Below are positions 16,887-25,547 of a stretch of 37,430 bases of DNA, piece by piece. The DNA is from Candidatus Hydrogenedentota bacterium. GTDB lineage: Bacteria; Hydrogenedentota; Hydrogenedentia; Hydrogenedentales; CAILVY01. The notes under the pieces were generated by a model, which worked only from the letters and a program-made list of their open reading frames with translations, was not told the origin of the DNA and made no database searches. Numbering within the stretch: position 1 is the stretch's first letter; every line of letters starts with the position of its first letter. The stretch covers positions 1 to 37,430 of the forward strand of contig JAKQOG010000018.1 of the NCBI GenBank assembly GCA_029565395.1, read 5' to 3'. The position numbers were made by a program, and so were the translations under genes.

Positions 16887-16966
16887 TTAGACCTCGAACC
16901 CGGGCCGCCGCGCATACGACAACAGGCGGTTCGCCTGTTTGTCACCGGGTTCCATTCAATCGCGCG
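16887..16966 (-). pseudogene. Remnant of a Gfo/Idh oxidoreductase C-terminus
   Basis: Minus-strand translation ends in QANRLLSYARRPGFEV and a TAA stop, identical to the last 16 residues of the intact oxidoreductase at 19902-21215. Upstream, IEWNPV matches MRWDPV of the intact protein but in another frame; lining up the DNA shows a gap of about 19 bases between the two blocks. The rest of the gene is missing. The segment 16967-17073 shows no supported gene. Confidence 0.75.
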
Positions 16967-17073
16967 CCCGTTATTCTCGAAGCCGCCCTTCGTCGTTTCC
17001 ACCGCCGATTGAGGGAAAGACACCTGCGAAAGGTCCAATCCATCAATGAAACTTACACGCCCAGGCCGAGCGG

Positions 17074-18366
17074 TTAGCGCGCCTCGAACATCGCGACGCC
17101 AATCTTATCCGCTCGTTTGAACAATATGTAAAGCCGGCCATGGCCGTCTACGACGGCACTATTCTCACCGCGCTCGTCCTCCCATAGGGAAAAGCTCGTT
17201 ACCAGGTCGCCGTTGTTGTTGAACTTAAGCATGCGGGCTGGTTTTGGTTCGGGGTCGGCGGAATTCAGTACCAGTCCGGCGGTGTCGCGCACGGCGAGGA
17301 AAACGTTTCCCCACGGGTCGCCCGTGGCGCTGGTGAAGGCCACGGGACCTTTCGGCGGATCAGGAGGAGCAAATGCAAAAAGAAATTCGCCTTCACCGGT
17401 GAACTTCTGACACGGACCATAGTAGTTGGGCACAAACACGTCGCCGTTCTTGTCAATAACGACGCCGTATGGTTCGTTAAGGTCGCCGGGCCGTACGCCA
17501 TTTCGCCGCCATGCCTTAATAAACACGCCATCCTTCGCAAATACACTTATTTGCATGTTGTCGTCATCGGCAACAAAGACGCGCCCGGACGGATCGAACG
17601 CGAGGCCATGCGGCTGCATGATCTGGCCGGGGCCAATGCCTTTTTCGGCGAACGCATGGAGCAGCTTGCCGTCCCGGTTGAACACCTGGATGCGCGGCGG
17701 GCCCGTTCTCATGTCGCACGCAACGATATTCCCGTCGGCATCCACGGCCACATTACGGAGATCGCCGAAATGTCCGGGCGCATTGCCTCCGGCTTCGCCA
17801 ATGCTTCCCAGAAATTCGCCTTTGGCGGTGAATCGAAGAACCTGGGAACGCCCTGCATCGCTGATAAGCAGGTTCCCGTCGTGCTCCAAAGCAATGTCGA
17901 ATGGGTTCTTGAGATGCTGGGAACCGTCCGCAGGTTCTTCCCATTTCTCCACGAGTTCATAGGTGGGTCCTGCATCGCCTATCAGAACCGTTGCCCAAAG
18001 GTGAGGGTTGACCGCGCCGTCCACTATGGCGCACACGTGGACTTCGCAGGGGGTTGGTGTTTGCTTTGGTGCGTGATAGATCCCGTCTTTGTCGATGGTT
18101 CCCAGGACTTCGTTCCCACCCGGAATATCATTCACTGACCATGCGACCTTGTCAGCAACCTGTGCCGCATGCAGCCATCCCGGTTCGAGCACCGCTCTGA
18201 ACGGACACTCTTCGCCAGTGTTGAGCCGAACAATAGAAGGCCGGATGTTGGCCCGGCGGGCGGACTGTATGGGTTCTTCTGTTTGGCCTGATGCCCCCAG
18301 TGACGAAAATGTGAGCGCGCACATCGCAAATCCCGCGAATAAACACCAACTTAATCTTAACCGCAC
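17074..18366 (-). CDS. Secreted NHL-repeat beta-propeller protein with Ig-like domain
   Basis: 430 residues. GTG start with AAGGAG exactly 6 bases upstream. Signal peptide 1-about 27 (LSWCLFAGFAMCALTFSSLG). Residues about 38-140 form a small beta-sandwich with VAWSVNDIPGGNE and DGIYHAPKQTP, the pattern of bacterial Ig-like/BIg2 modules. Residues about 150-430 are an NHL propeller; clear blades include NPFDIALEHDGNLLISDAG, LRNVAVDADGNIVACD, QPHGLAFDPSGRVFVADD and EPYGVVIDKNGDVFVPNY. NHL propellers bind ligands or act as scaffolds; no catalytic role is evident. It lies 38 bp downstream of a paralogue on the same strand, probably one transcript. Confidence 0.85.
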   Translation of the reverse strand: MRLRLSWCLFAGFAMCALTFSSLGASGQTEEPIQSARRANIRPSIVRLNTGEECPFRAVLEPGWLHAAQVADKVAWSVNDIPGGNEVLGTIDKDGIYHAPKQTPTPCEVHVCAIVDGAVNPHLWATVLIGDAGPTYELVEKWEEPADGSQHLKNPFDIALEHDGNLLISDAGRSQVLRFTAKGEFLGSIGEAGGNAPGHFGDLRNVAVDADGNIVACDMRTGPPRIQVFNRDGKLLHAFAEKGIGPGQIMQPHGLAFDPSGRVFVADDDNMQISVFAKDGVFIKAWRRNGVRPGDLNEPYGVVIDKNGDVFVPNYYGPCQKFTGEGEFLFAFAPPDPPKGPVAFTSATGDPWGNVFLAVRDTAGLVLNSADPEPKPARMLKFNNNGDLVTSFSLWEDERGENSAVVDGHGRLYILFKRADKIGVAMFEAR

Positions 18367-18403
18367 AAATTGCTCCTTTCAGAAAACCAGAACGCTTCCA
18401 AAA

Positions 18404-19738
18404 CTATCTCGGCGCGGATTTTTCCACGCCCATGCGTTCGTTCCCGACAAAAATGGTGTATACATTCCCGTCCTTATCCACCGTAGCCCAGTTTTCCGCA
18501 TGCGCCTTCACGTTCAGCGTCAGACTGGCGGCGTAATCGCCATTGTTGTTGTATTTCATGATGCTCACATGATTGCCTTGCGTGTCTTCGATGGCGCCCC
18601 CGTATCCGCCCACGCCGCGCACCGTCAGGTACACATTGCCCCAGCGATCCACACAGATGCTATGAAAATACACAGCGCTGTCAGGCGGGTCGGGCTCAGC
18701 AAACACGCGAAGCAGCTTTCCGTCCGGCGTGAACTTCTGGCAGGGGCCATAATACCCCACGACAAACACATCGTCATTGGCATCTATGGCTATTCCATGT
18801 GGCGCGTTAAATTCGCCCCAGCCAGGTCCGTCATGCCCCCAGGTTCGCAGGAATACACCGGAAGGGTCGTAAACATTAATCCGCATCGCGTCAACATCCA
18901 CCACATACAGCCGATGTTCCGAGTCAAACGCCAATCCGTGCGCCCGCAGAAGCTGACCCGGTCCTATGCCCTTATCCCCAAAAATGCGAAGGAATTGCCC
19001 ATCGGAGCTGAATACCTGAATGCGCGGCTGGTCCTTCTTCTGATCGCTCACGAAGATGTTGCCCTCATGGTCCACCTGGATCACACGCGGCTTAATGACA
19101 TAGCCGGGCGTTTCTCCCGTGCCCAAGCCCAAATCGCCGAGGTACGTTCCTTCCGGCGTAAACCGGTGCACCCGCGACCCGTCAAAGTCCGCAATAAGGA
19201 GATTGCCTGCGTGGTCCAGGGCCAGGCAATGCGGATCCTTGAGATGCACCGGCTGGGCGATGGATTCACTCCACTGCGAAACGCTTTCGTAGGCGGTTCC
19301 CTCGCCCTCGAACAGCACCGTCGCCCAAAGATGGTGGTTCACAGAATCGAGCACTTCCGCGCAAATATGTACTTCCCTCGGCTTCGGCGTTTGGGCAGGC
19401 GCCGTGTAGAGGCCATCGGCGGCGATATGCCCAACGCGGTCATCGCCTCCAGGGATGTCATCAACAGACCACGTAACGTTCTGGGCCGCGGCGGCGCCTT
19501 TCAGGCGTGTCTGTTGCATGACGGCCTTGAAACGTTGCTCCTGACTCGGAACCAGGTGGACTACGGAAGGCGCAATGCGCGCCCTGCCAACAGAAGTCTC
19601 TTTCTCAGAAAATGCCGGACATACAATTGCGGTTACGGCAACGGCGGCGGCAAAGAACACGGTCATTGGGGATGTGAACCTATGGGTGATTACAGAACCA
19701 GATCGGTTCGGAAAAGGCATAAGAATAGCCCGTTGCAC
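18404..19738 (-). CDS. Secreted NHL-repeat beta-propeller protein, paralogue
   Basis: 444 residues from GTG 19738, supported by AAGGAG 6 bases upstream; the frame extends 25 codons further but without a ribosome site. The signal peptide is preceded by an unusually long polar n-region, with the hydrophobic core TVFFAAAVAVTAIVCPAFS about 25-43. An Ig-like domain (VTWSVDDIPGGDD, DGLYTAPAQTP) is followed by NHL blades such as DPHCLALDHAGNLLIADFDG, KPRVIQVDHEGNIFVSDQ and APHGIAIDANDDVFVVGYYG. Domain order and many residues match the downstream gene, so this is a tandem duplication. An internal ATG at 19720 is an alternative start. Confidence 0.85.
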   Translation of the reverse strand: MQRAILMPFPNRSGSVITHRFTSPMTVFFAAAVAVTAIVCPAFSEKETSVGRARIAPSVVHLVPSQEQRFKAVMQQTRLKGAAAAQNVTWSVDDIPGGDDRVGHIAADGLYTAPAQTPKPREVHICAEVLDSVNHHLWATVLFEGEGTAYESVSQWSESIAQPVHLKDPHCLALDHAGNLLIADFDGSRVHRFTPEGTYLGDLGLGTGETPGYVIKPRVIQVDHEGNIFVSDQKKDQPRIQVFSSDGQFLRIFGDKGIGPGQLLRAHGLAFDSEHRLYVVDVDAMRINVYDPSGVFLRTWGHDGPGWGEFNAPHGIAIDANDDVFVVGYYGPCQKFTPDGKLLRVFAEPDPPDSAVYFHSICVDRWGNVYLTVRGVGGYGGAIEDTQGNHVSIMKYNNNGDYAASLTLNVKAHAENWATVDKDGNVYTIFVGNERMGVEKSAPR

Positions 19739-19865
19739 GAGGATCTCCTTTTGCCAGCGGATAGTGCCGCAATTGGTTTCACGGATGAACGCCAGAATAC
19801 CCAAGTCAGACAACTTTCAGCAAGTTCAAAAACCTGCGCTATGAATAATGAGCAGTGTTGTCGGC

Positions 19866-19897
19866 TGGCAAAGATAGGATTCGAACCTATACCTTTT
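19866..19897 (-). other. tRNA 3'-end-like fragment
   Basis: On the minus strand a perfect 5-bp T-stem (ATAGG/CCTAT) encloses TTCGAAT (19874-19890), followed by a 7-base acceptor-like CTTTGCC and A. No matching 5' acceptor GGCAAAG occurs at the expected distance, and the sequence upstream is the oxidoreductase 3' end 12 bp away. It is a truncated tRNA or an attachment-site-like scar rather than a functional gene. Confidence 0.4.
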
Positions 19898-19901
19898 AGC
19901 T

Positions 19902-21215
19902 TCAGACCTCGAAACCGGGCCGCCGCGCATACGACAACAGGCGGTTGGCCTGTTCGTCGTCCGGGAACACCTCCTTCACCGGATCCCAGCGCATCTTGCG
20001 CCGCAATTGGGTCGCTATGCCCGCCAGCAACACCAGACTCATGGAACGGTGCGCGGTCTCGGCATTGCAGATGGTCTGTTTGCGCGTGCGGATGCATTCC
20101 AGGAAATTACCCGCATGGATCGGGCTCTCATAGCATCGCTCATCCGTGGGCTTGAGTTGTATGCTAAGGATCTCTTTCGGATTAGAGACAATGTTCTCCC
20201 GGTCTGCCGCGATGTAGCCTTCCGTGCCCACATAGCACGCGCCGCCAACCCCGCCGACGCCTTCTCTGGGATGCCTGCAACAGTGAATGGTCAATCCGTT
20301 TTCATAGCGAAACACCGCGTGATCATTTTCGTAATCCACTTCGGCGGGGTCCGGATGCTCTTTTTCAATGGCCCACTGCACCGCGTCAAAATGGTGCGGA
20401 CCCCAATTGGGATCGCCGTAGGAAAACAGCCCGCAGTTGGCGTTGCCGCCCGTGTAGGGCTGCCACGGCCCCGGCCCGACATAGAGGTCCCAGTCAAATC
20501 CTTCGGGGATGGGAATTCCCGCCGAGGTCACATCCTGCATGTTCGCGCTGAAACCGCCCCCAGGACTATACGTATAGATCTCTTTCAACTGACCGATATA
20601 GCCGTTGCGGACCAGTTCAACGGCGCGCCGGAATTTGCCGCCGTATTCGGCCTCGGATCGTTGCTGCGTGCCGGCCTGATACACGCGCCGGTACCGCTTC
20701 ATCGTGTCGGCGAGCAGCCGGCCTTCTTCAATCGTGATGGCGATGGGCTTCTCACTATACACGTCTTTTCCGTTCTTCATGGCCATAATCGCCATGGGTG
20801 CGTGCCAGTGGAACGGCAGCGCCATCAATACGGCATCAATATCAGGCCGCGCGAGGAGTTCGCGAAAATCAAGATACGCCTCGCAGGATTGATAGGAGCC
20901 TGTTCCGGCGCGTTGCGCGTAGTGGTTGTTGACCCGTTCCTTGGCGGTTTGGCGTTTCTGCGGCCACAGATCGCAGACGCCCAGCACCTGGATTTCCTCC
21001 CGGCCGAGATAGCCCCCGGCCACATAGGTCCACGACCCGCCAAACAAATGTCCGGAGCCTTGCCCGCCCAATCCGATAAAGCCCATGGTGATGCGTTCGC
21101 TCGGGGCAACCGCTCCGTCTTTCCCAAATGCGCGCGCAGGGATAATCATGGGCGCGGTGGAAGCCGCCACCATGGACGCAAGGAAGCGGCGGCGTGAAAG
21201 CGTAGATTTTTTCAT
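19902..21215 (-). CDS. Twin-arginine-exported Gfo/Idh/MocA family oxidoreductase
   Basis: 437 residues. Twin-arginine leader SRRRFLASMVAASTAPMII, Rossmann loop MGFIGLGGQGSGH, VCDLWPQK after beta2, and EKPIAIT as the EKP motif. The C-terminal domain has the WGPHHFDAVQWA segment typical of the large-loop members seen in polymer-degrading bacteria. It starts 2 bp after the stop of the HEAT/VCBS gene (GATAAATAACCATG context), so translation is probably coupled. Its last 16 codons recur as a remnant at 16887-16966. Substrate unknown; sugar oxidation or inversion is likely by family. Confidence 0.9.
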   Translation of the reverse strand: MKKSTLSRRRFLASMVAASTAPMIIPARAFGKDGAVAPSERITMGFIGLGGQGSGHLFGGSWTYVAGGYLGREEIQVLGVCDLWPQKRQTAKERVNNHYAQRAGTGSYQSCEAYLDFRELLARPDIDAVLMALPFHWHAPMAIMAMKNGKDVYSEKPIAITIEEGRLLADTMKRYRRVYQAGTQQRSEAEYGGKFRRAVELVRNGYIGQLKEIYTYSPGGGFSANMQDVTSAGIPIPEGFDWDLYVGPGPWQPYTGGNANCGLFSYGDPNWGPHHFDAVQWAIEKEHPDPAEVDYENDHAVFRYENGLTIHCCRHPREGVGGVGGACYVGTEGYIAADRENIVSNPKEILSIQLKPTDERCYESPIHAGNFLECIRTRKQTICNAETAHRSMSLVLLAGIATQLRRKMRWDPVKEVFPDDEQANRLLSYARRPGFEV

Positions 21216-21217
21216 GG

Positions 21218-24200
21218 TTATTTATCCCTTCGTTGCAGAAATACGTGGACGCCCTTCTTGTTGGAAACAACCACGTCTTGTAATCCGTCTTCATCGAAGT
21301 CGCACACCTCAAACTGGGTGCCCACTCCGGAATCGTTGTCGATCACATGCTTCGTATAGGCCGCTTTGCCCGGTTCAGGCCGCTGGAGTTCGCACCAGAA
21401 AAGTTCGGACGGCTCCAGCGCGCCGGGATCATGCTCGCCATGCGCAAAATACCGCTTGCCGGTGACAAAATCCTGTAACCCGTCGTTATTGATGTCGCTG
21501 AGGATCAGAGCGTGCGTTTCAGAAACGCTCTTATCGATTTCATGCTGCGCAAAACTCTGATCTTGCCCTTGCTCGAACCACCAGATGCCGTATTCGTGGG
21601 CGGAACTGGTGATCACGTCATTGCGCCCGTCGCCGTTGACGTCGTAGACCACCATATGGGCGCAATCCGGTCCAAGCTTAACCTGGTGGAACCCCCAGTC
21701 CGGCCGGGTGCGATCCACCGGGCCTTCCCACCAACCGTCCTTGATAAGCACATCGTTACGCCCGTCGCCATTAACATCCCCCAGCCCCAAGCCATGCCCG
21801 AACTTGGCAAATGCGTCCAGCATGTGCGTCATGGGATACGCCAGCCACGGCGTGGTCTTGTCCTGCCCCGGCCGGAACCAGGTAATCCTGCTGTTCATGG
21901 CAAAGATGGGCACGGGCTTCCCGTCTCCCGGTAAATCATCAAAGAGAACCGTTTCACCGCACGCCTCCGTCGCCAGCAGATGTTCCTGCCAATGATCCGT
22001 GCTGGCGCCCGGATTGCCATACCAGTATGCAGGCGCGCCGGGAAATCCAATCACAATTGCGTCAGGCCATCCGTCCTTGTTCACATCCTCTGTGAAGGCG
22101 GCAAAACACTTGCTGTAGGCGGTGGCGGGATCATATTTTTCCGGCGTCCTGATTTCATGCGCCTTCCAGTCCGGCGCTTCGTACCACACATCGCCGACGA
22201 GGATGTCGTTCGCGCCGTCCCGGTTGACATCGGCCACCGCTACGCCTTCCGAACGGAATTCCTTATCAATCACAAGATGCTCAAACCGTATGCGGTCAGC
22301 GGACACGGGAACGGCGTTCAGCGCCTTGCTCACATCCGCCAGCGGCTGCATCGCCGATTTTGGAAGCTCCGCTTTCTTTGCCGCGGCGATGGCTTTCGGT
22401 GCGACCGTTTGAATTTCATCGCGGTGTGTTTGAACCAGTTCCCGCGCGATTTTCCCCCATGCCACCGCCGCCTCCGCCGCTACATCAGACGAGTCAAGGC
22501 AACCCTCGGCTGTTTTTAATGCGCCGATACTGGGACAACCGCCCAACGCGCCGAGGATCAATCTTTTTTCCTCCGGGCGTTCCGCAAAACCCAGCGCTTT
22601 GGTCAGGGTTTCTTCCCGAACTGCTGCGTCGGTATCCTTACTGGATGCGAGCCGCGAAACGCCGCGAAACACGCGATCCCGGTGGGGAATGCCGGGTGTG
22701 CTGCTCAGTAAATGTATCAGACACGCCAGCGCCTCCGGATTCTCCGATCCGGCCAGCGCTTGGATAGCGGCATCCTTCAATGTCTCATCGGTTCCTTGTG
22801 CAGCATTGTCGAGCGCTTGGAGGAGCGCCGCATTGTTCAGACCGCCGCACACCTCCAGCAGCGCACATCGGAATGCCACATCTCCCTGTGTCAGTCCGAC
22901 AAAAATACTATCGGCAAACGCGTCCGGCGCACCCAGGCGGTTTCCAAGTGCAATCAGCGCCCGTTGTGCCGCCATGCGGCCCTTGTCGTCCGCCGCTTGT
23001 TCCAATGCCTTGCACAACAGTTCCGTATCCGCCGCCACGCCGACTTCACCCAACGCCTGGGCCGCTGCCGCACGAACACCCGCTTCCGGACTCTGTATGA
23101 GTTCGCGAAGCGAAGGGGACATTGCATCTTCCCGGCGCTGTCCCATCACCTTGGCGGCCACAGCCGTCTCGGCGGCATCCGCGCCCTGCAATTTCGCCAG
23201 GAGCGCATCGGATACATCCGGGGTATTGAGTTGTCCCAACGCTTGGAGTGCGGCACTGGCGTTGGGTTCTGTGCCCTTTGCCGCCGCTGACACCAGCGCC
23301 GGAACGGACGACCCATCGCCGACAAGCGTCAGGGCCTTGATGACAGCAAGGGAAATGACTGGGTCGGGGTCCGCAACCAAAGGTGCAAGCGCGGGCGCGA
23401 TGGATTTGTCGCCGCGCTGGCCCAGAACGCCAATGAGAGCCGGAAGCCCGATTTTAGGGACTTGGCCCAGTAGATCACCGCATGCTTTTGTAATACCCTG
23501 CCCGGGAATTTCACGCACCGCCGGCAACGCCGCATCCCAAAGCGCCGGGTCTTGGCTTTGCAAGGCCGACACGATAAGCGCTTTTGCCTTTTTACCGCCC
23601 GTGGTGATCATGCCGCTGTAGGCCGCCGTGCCAACGTATCCCTTGGGGAAGTTTTCGTAAATGTCTTTGTAAAGTGCGTGCGCGGCCTGATCCTCTTTTC
23701 CACGCATGGCTTCCGCACAATGCAGCAGCGAATCCAACGCCACCGCCTGCAACCGGCCCGTGCTATTCTTGGAAAAGGGTTGTAATGCATCAACAGCCTC
23801 TCGACCGCCGATTCGTCCAAGCGCAAGCGCCACCGACATCGCAATGACAGGATTCTCATCGTTCAAGCACGGCGCGATCAGTTTCACATCTTCCGGCATC
23901 CGCTTCGTGCCCAGGCTTTCAATGATCCCCGCCTTCACCGCTCCCGTGGACGAAGCTAGCGCATCCCGCAAGACGTCGTGGGCTTCCGGATAAGCCATCG
24001 CCGCCAGCGCCAGACGCGCCGCATGGGACAGCTTCTCGTCCTTCAGGCATTCCGCCAGCGCCGGGATACTTTTCTGCGTGCCGATTTGGGCGAGCCGCGC
24101 GCAGGCCTTTTCTTTGCCTGCCACAACGCCCGGCTGATTCAGCGCGGCCAGAAGAAACTGCTCTTCATCCATCCCCACCACCCACACGGGAACATTGCCA

Positions 24201-24781
24201 ATCGTTTCATCACACGTTGCCGTAAGCGTGATCGCGATCAGGTTGATGGTGACCGATCCATCGGTATTAGAAATTTCCAAGGCAGTCAACGGCGTATCCG
24301 GATGCGGATTTTTCACTGAAAGCCGCCAGAACCCGATCTTCTGTTCCGTGGTCTCGCCCGTCTTGAACGCGTCCGTATGAACCAGCTTTGCAAAGGCCAG
24401 ATTCCCCGGTTTCCACCAATCATGAATGTTAAGACCGGTTTGCAGCGGAATCTCCACTTTCGTACCGTCCGCATACACCAGCGTATACGCGCCGATCCGA
24501 TCCCCGGCATTCTCCGTGAAATGAAGGAAATGAATACCCGCGGCCTGCACCGGTGGAAATTCAATCCGCTGCTGCTTCCCCGGCTTCACCTTCACCAGCG
24601 CGTCCTTCATCTCAAACGGAACCCCGTCAAAATCCTTGATGCCGAGTTCCACCTTATTAAACATCCCGTGAAATCCCGGCTCGCTGACCGCGCCCAGATC
24701 CACAGGCCCCTGCTCCGCGCCCGCGGCCTGCAAAGATGCCGTCAGCAAAAGCACCAGCCCAATACAAAAAATTCGTCCCAT
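21218..24781 (-). CDS. Secreted HEAT-repeat / VCBS (FG-GAP) repeat protein
   Basis: 1187 residues from ATG 24781, which follows GGAGAG and begins a good signal peptide (MGRIFCIGLVLLLTASLQAAGA); a start 12 codons upstream adds a charged leader. Residues about 25-200 form a beta-sandwich resembling a discoidin/NPCBM-type module (ending before VWVVGMDEEQFLL). Residues about 210-820 are HEAT repeats, with many alternations such as PVIAMSVALALGRIGGREAV. Residues about 830-1187 are VCBS/FG-GAP blades with Ca-binding DVNRDGANDI, DVNGDGRNDV (twice) and DINNDGLQDF. Such proteins usually act as extracellular scaffolds or binding proteins. It heads an operon with the exported oxidoreductase. A truncated copy of its 5' end lies at 27544-27936. 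Confidence 0.88.
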   Translation of the reverse strand: MGRIFCIGLVLLLTASLQAAGAEQGPVDLGAVSEPGFHGMFNKVELGIKDFDGVPFEMKDALVKVKPGKQQRIEFPPVQAAGIHFLHFTENAGDRIGAYTLVYADGTKVEIPLQTGLNIHDWWKPGNLAFAKLVHTDAFKTGETTEQKIGFWRLSVKNPHPDTPLTALEISNTDGSVTINLIAITLTATCDETIGNVPVWVVGMDEEQFLLAALNQPGVVAGKEKACARLAQIGTQKSIPALAECLKDEKLSHAARLALAAMAYPEAHDVLRDALASSTGAVKAGIIESLGTKRMPEDVKLIAPCLNDENPVIAMSVALALGRIGGREAVDALQPFSKNSTGRLQAVALDSLLHCAEAMRGKEDQAAHALYKDIYENFPKGYVGTAAYSGMITTGGKKAKALIVSALQSQDPALWDAALPAVREIPGQGITKACGDLLGQVPKIGLPALIGVLGQRGDKSIAPALAPLVADPDPVISLAVIKALTLVGDGSSVPALVSAAAKGTEPNASAALQALGQLNTPDVSDALLAKLQGADAAETAVAAKVMGQRREDAMSPSLRELIQSPEAGVRAAAAQALGEVGVAADTELLCKALEQAADDKGRMAAQRALIALGNRLGAPDAFADSIFVGLTQGDVAFRCALLEVCGGLNNAALLQALDNAAQGTDETLKDAAIQALAGSENPEALACLIHLLSSTPGIPHRDRVFRGVSRLASSKDTDAAVREETLTKALGFAERPEEKRLILGALGGCPSIGALKTAEGCLDSSDVAAEAAVAWGKIARELVQTHRDEIQTVAPKAIAAAKKAELPKSAMQPLADVSKALNAVPVSADRIRFEHLVIDKEFRSEGVAVADVNRDGANDILVGDVWYEAPDWKAHEIRTPEKYDPATAYSKCFAAFTEDVNKDGWPDAIVIGFPGAPAYWYGNPGASTDHWQEHLLATEACGETVLFDDLPGDGKPVPIFAMNSRITWFRPGQDKTTPWLAYPMTHMLDAFAKFGHGLGLGDVNGDGRNDVLIKDGWWEGPVDRTRPDWGFHQVKLGPDCAHMVVYDVNGDGRNDVITSSAHEYGIWWFEQGQDQSFAQHEIDKSVSETHALILSDINNDGLQDFVTGKRYFAHGEHDPGALEPSELFWCELQRPEPGKAAYTKHVIDNDSGVGTQFEVCDFDEDGLQDVVVSNKKGVHVFLQRRDK

Positions 24782-24908
24782 GGTTCTATCTCTCCGGCAG
24801 TAATGTTCATCAGCCACCCCGCCAACGCAACCAGCGCGGGCGCCTCAAAAGAGTTTCAAACAGAGCAAAAAGCATTATAGCAACAAGACCAGAGCAGGGA
24901 AAGCACGG
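24459..24908 (-). repeat. Direct repeat copy 1: promoter and 5' end of HEAT/VCBS gene
   Basis: About 450 bp covering the promoter, leader and first ~107 codons are closely matched by 27614-28064 in the same orientation. The distance from ATG to the inner homology edge is the same in both copies (320 bp), so the coding part has no net indel. Confidence 0.85.
24874..24879 (-). promoter_or_regulatory. Extended -10 promoter of the HEAT/VCBS operon
   Basis: The minus strand reads TTGCTATAATGC, a perfect TATAAT with the TGn extension. The -35 region is poor, as is usual for extended -10 promoters. It would give a leader of about 85 bases. The same element recurs in the duplicated copy at 28029-28034. 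Confidence 0.6.
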
Positions 24909-24992
24909 CCTCCGTCACAGACCTATCACCACTTTCCCCAATGAAACCTGGTCGCACTAGTCCAGTGGATCAAAACAAGCAAAATGTATTCC

Positions 24993-25030
24993 GTCATTGC
25001 GAGTTCCCCACCCGCCGGAAGACGCGTTGA
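24993..25030 (+). repeat. Dispersed GTCATTGCGAG-type repeat, copy A
   Basis: Begins CGTCATTGCGAG and continues with a GC-rich stretch including CCCCACCCGCCGGAAG. A related copy, starting GTCATTGCGAG and containing GCCCACCGCAGGAGGGCGCG, is on the opposite strand at about 32360-32404. Confidence 0.5.
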
Positions 25031-25080
25031 ATGGGAAGAAACACCTGAATATACCCATGCGCTTTCGGTATCGCATTTTT

Positions 25081-25170
25081 CCCCGAAGGGGATTTGTAAT
25101 TCCAGCCCAGTGGTTGCGCTTCGCTACCCTGGGTCAAGGTCCATCCCCCATGATAATTCCCTGTAAGGGA
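25081..25170. repeat. Triple-hairpin repeat element
   Basis: Three hairpins in 90 bp: CCCC-GAA-GGGG (25081-25091); a long stem CCCAG...CTGGG with inner GGT/ACC and GCG/CGC pairing (25106-25133); and TCCCT-GTA-AGGGA (25158-25170). Such arrays of short palindromes are typical of non-coding dispersed repeats in environmental genomes. No transposase is beside it. Confidence 0.55.
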
Positions 25171-25216
25171 TGCATAATTCTTTCATAAATGTTGCTTTCA
25201 ACCTTTCCCCGGATAA

Positions 25217-25425
25217 ATTCTTTACCAGAGCGAAGATGGGCGGACAAAACTAGATGATCATTTGGAGGACCAGACCGTATGGCTAAGTCAAAAACAGTGG
25301 ACAGAGTTGCTCGGAAAGGCCAAAGGAAACATTAGTGAGCACATAAAGCACATCTTTGAGTGCACATCTTTGAGGATGAGGAATTAAATCAAGAGGCAAC
25401 TGTTCGGTTATACGACGTAGATTTG
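25217..25425 (+). pseudogene. RhuM-family protein remnant
   Basis: Translation gives ILYQSEDGRTKLDDHLED, then DQTVWLSQKQWTELL, then KGNISEHIKHIFE, matching the N-terminal DNA-binding-like part of RhuM family proteins (LEDETVWLTQ...NISxHIxNIFxEGEL). The frame then breaks: CACATCTTTGAG occurs twice (25349-25360 and 25363-25374), a 14-bp tandem duplication. After it the correct frame resumes as DEELNQEATVRLY and is then lost. There is no start codon and only about 70 of the usual several hundred residues. Confidence 0.75.
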
Positions 25426-25547
25426 TTTTTGTGACGTTCATTTTGATTCAACCAAACACGCAAGATATTACCCTCTTCTTCTTGTACAATTTCGTCTCCG
25501 TAATTTCGCCAACCAAGAACCGTTGCCGATATTTTGCATCCCCTTCT

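Larger units (their letters stand above)
24909..25216. other. Intergenic region with dispersed-repeat material
   Basis: No gene supported. Holds a GTCATTGCGAG-type repeat (about 24994-25030) and the triple-hairpin element described separately. Short open frames here match neither family nor codon expectations. Confidence 0.55.

Noticed and set aside
18089..20155. 688-codon plus-strand open frame across the NHL genes
   Set aside because: It runs antisense to two clear NHL genes and the oxidoreductase end, with low-complexity Arg/His-rich translation; a shadow of GC-rich coding DNA.
20007..21197. 396-codon plus-strand open frame opposite the Gfo/Idh gene
   Set aside because: Antisense to a gene with Tat signal, Rossmann and EKP motifs; no domain of its own.
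24984..25188. Two short overlapping frames with VALRYPGS- or SFSPKG-like residues
   Set aside because: The translation comes from the triple-hairpin repeat; similar peptides are commonly mis-annotated from such repeats.
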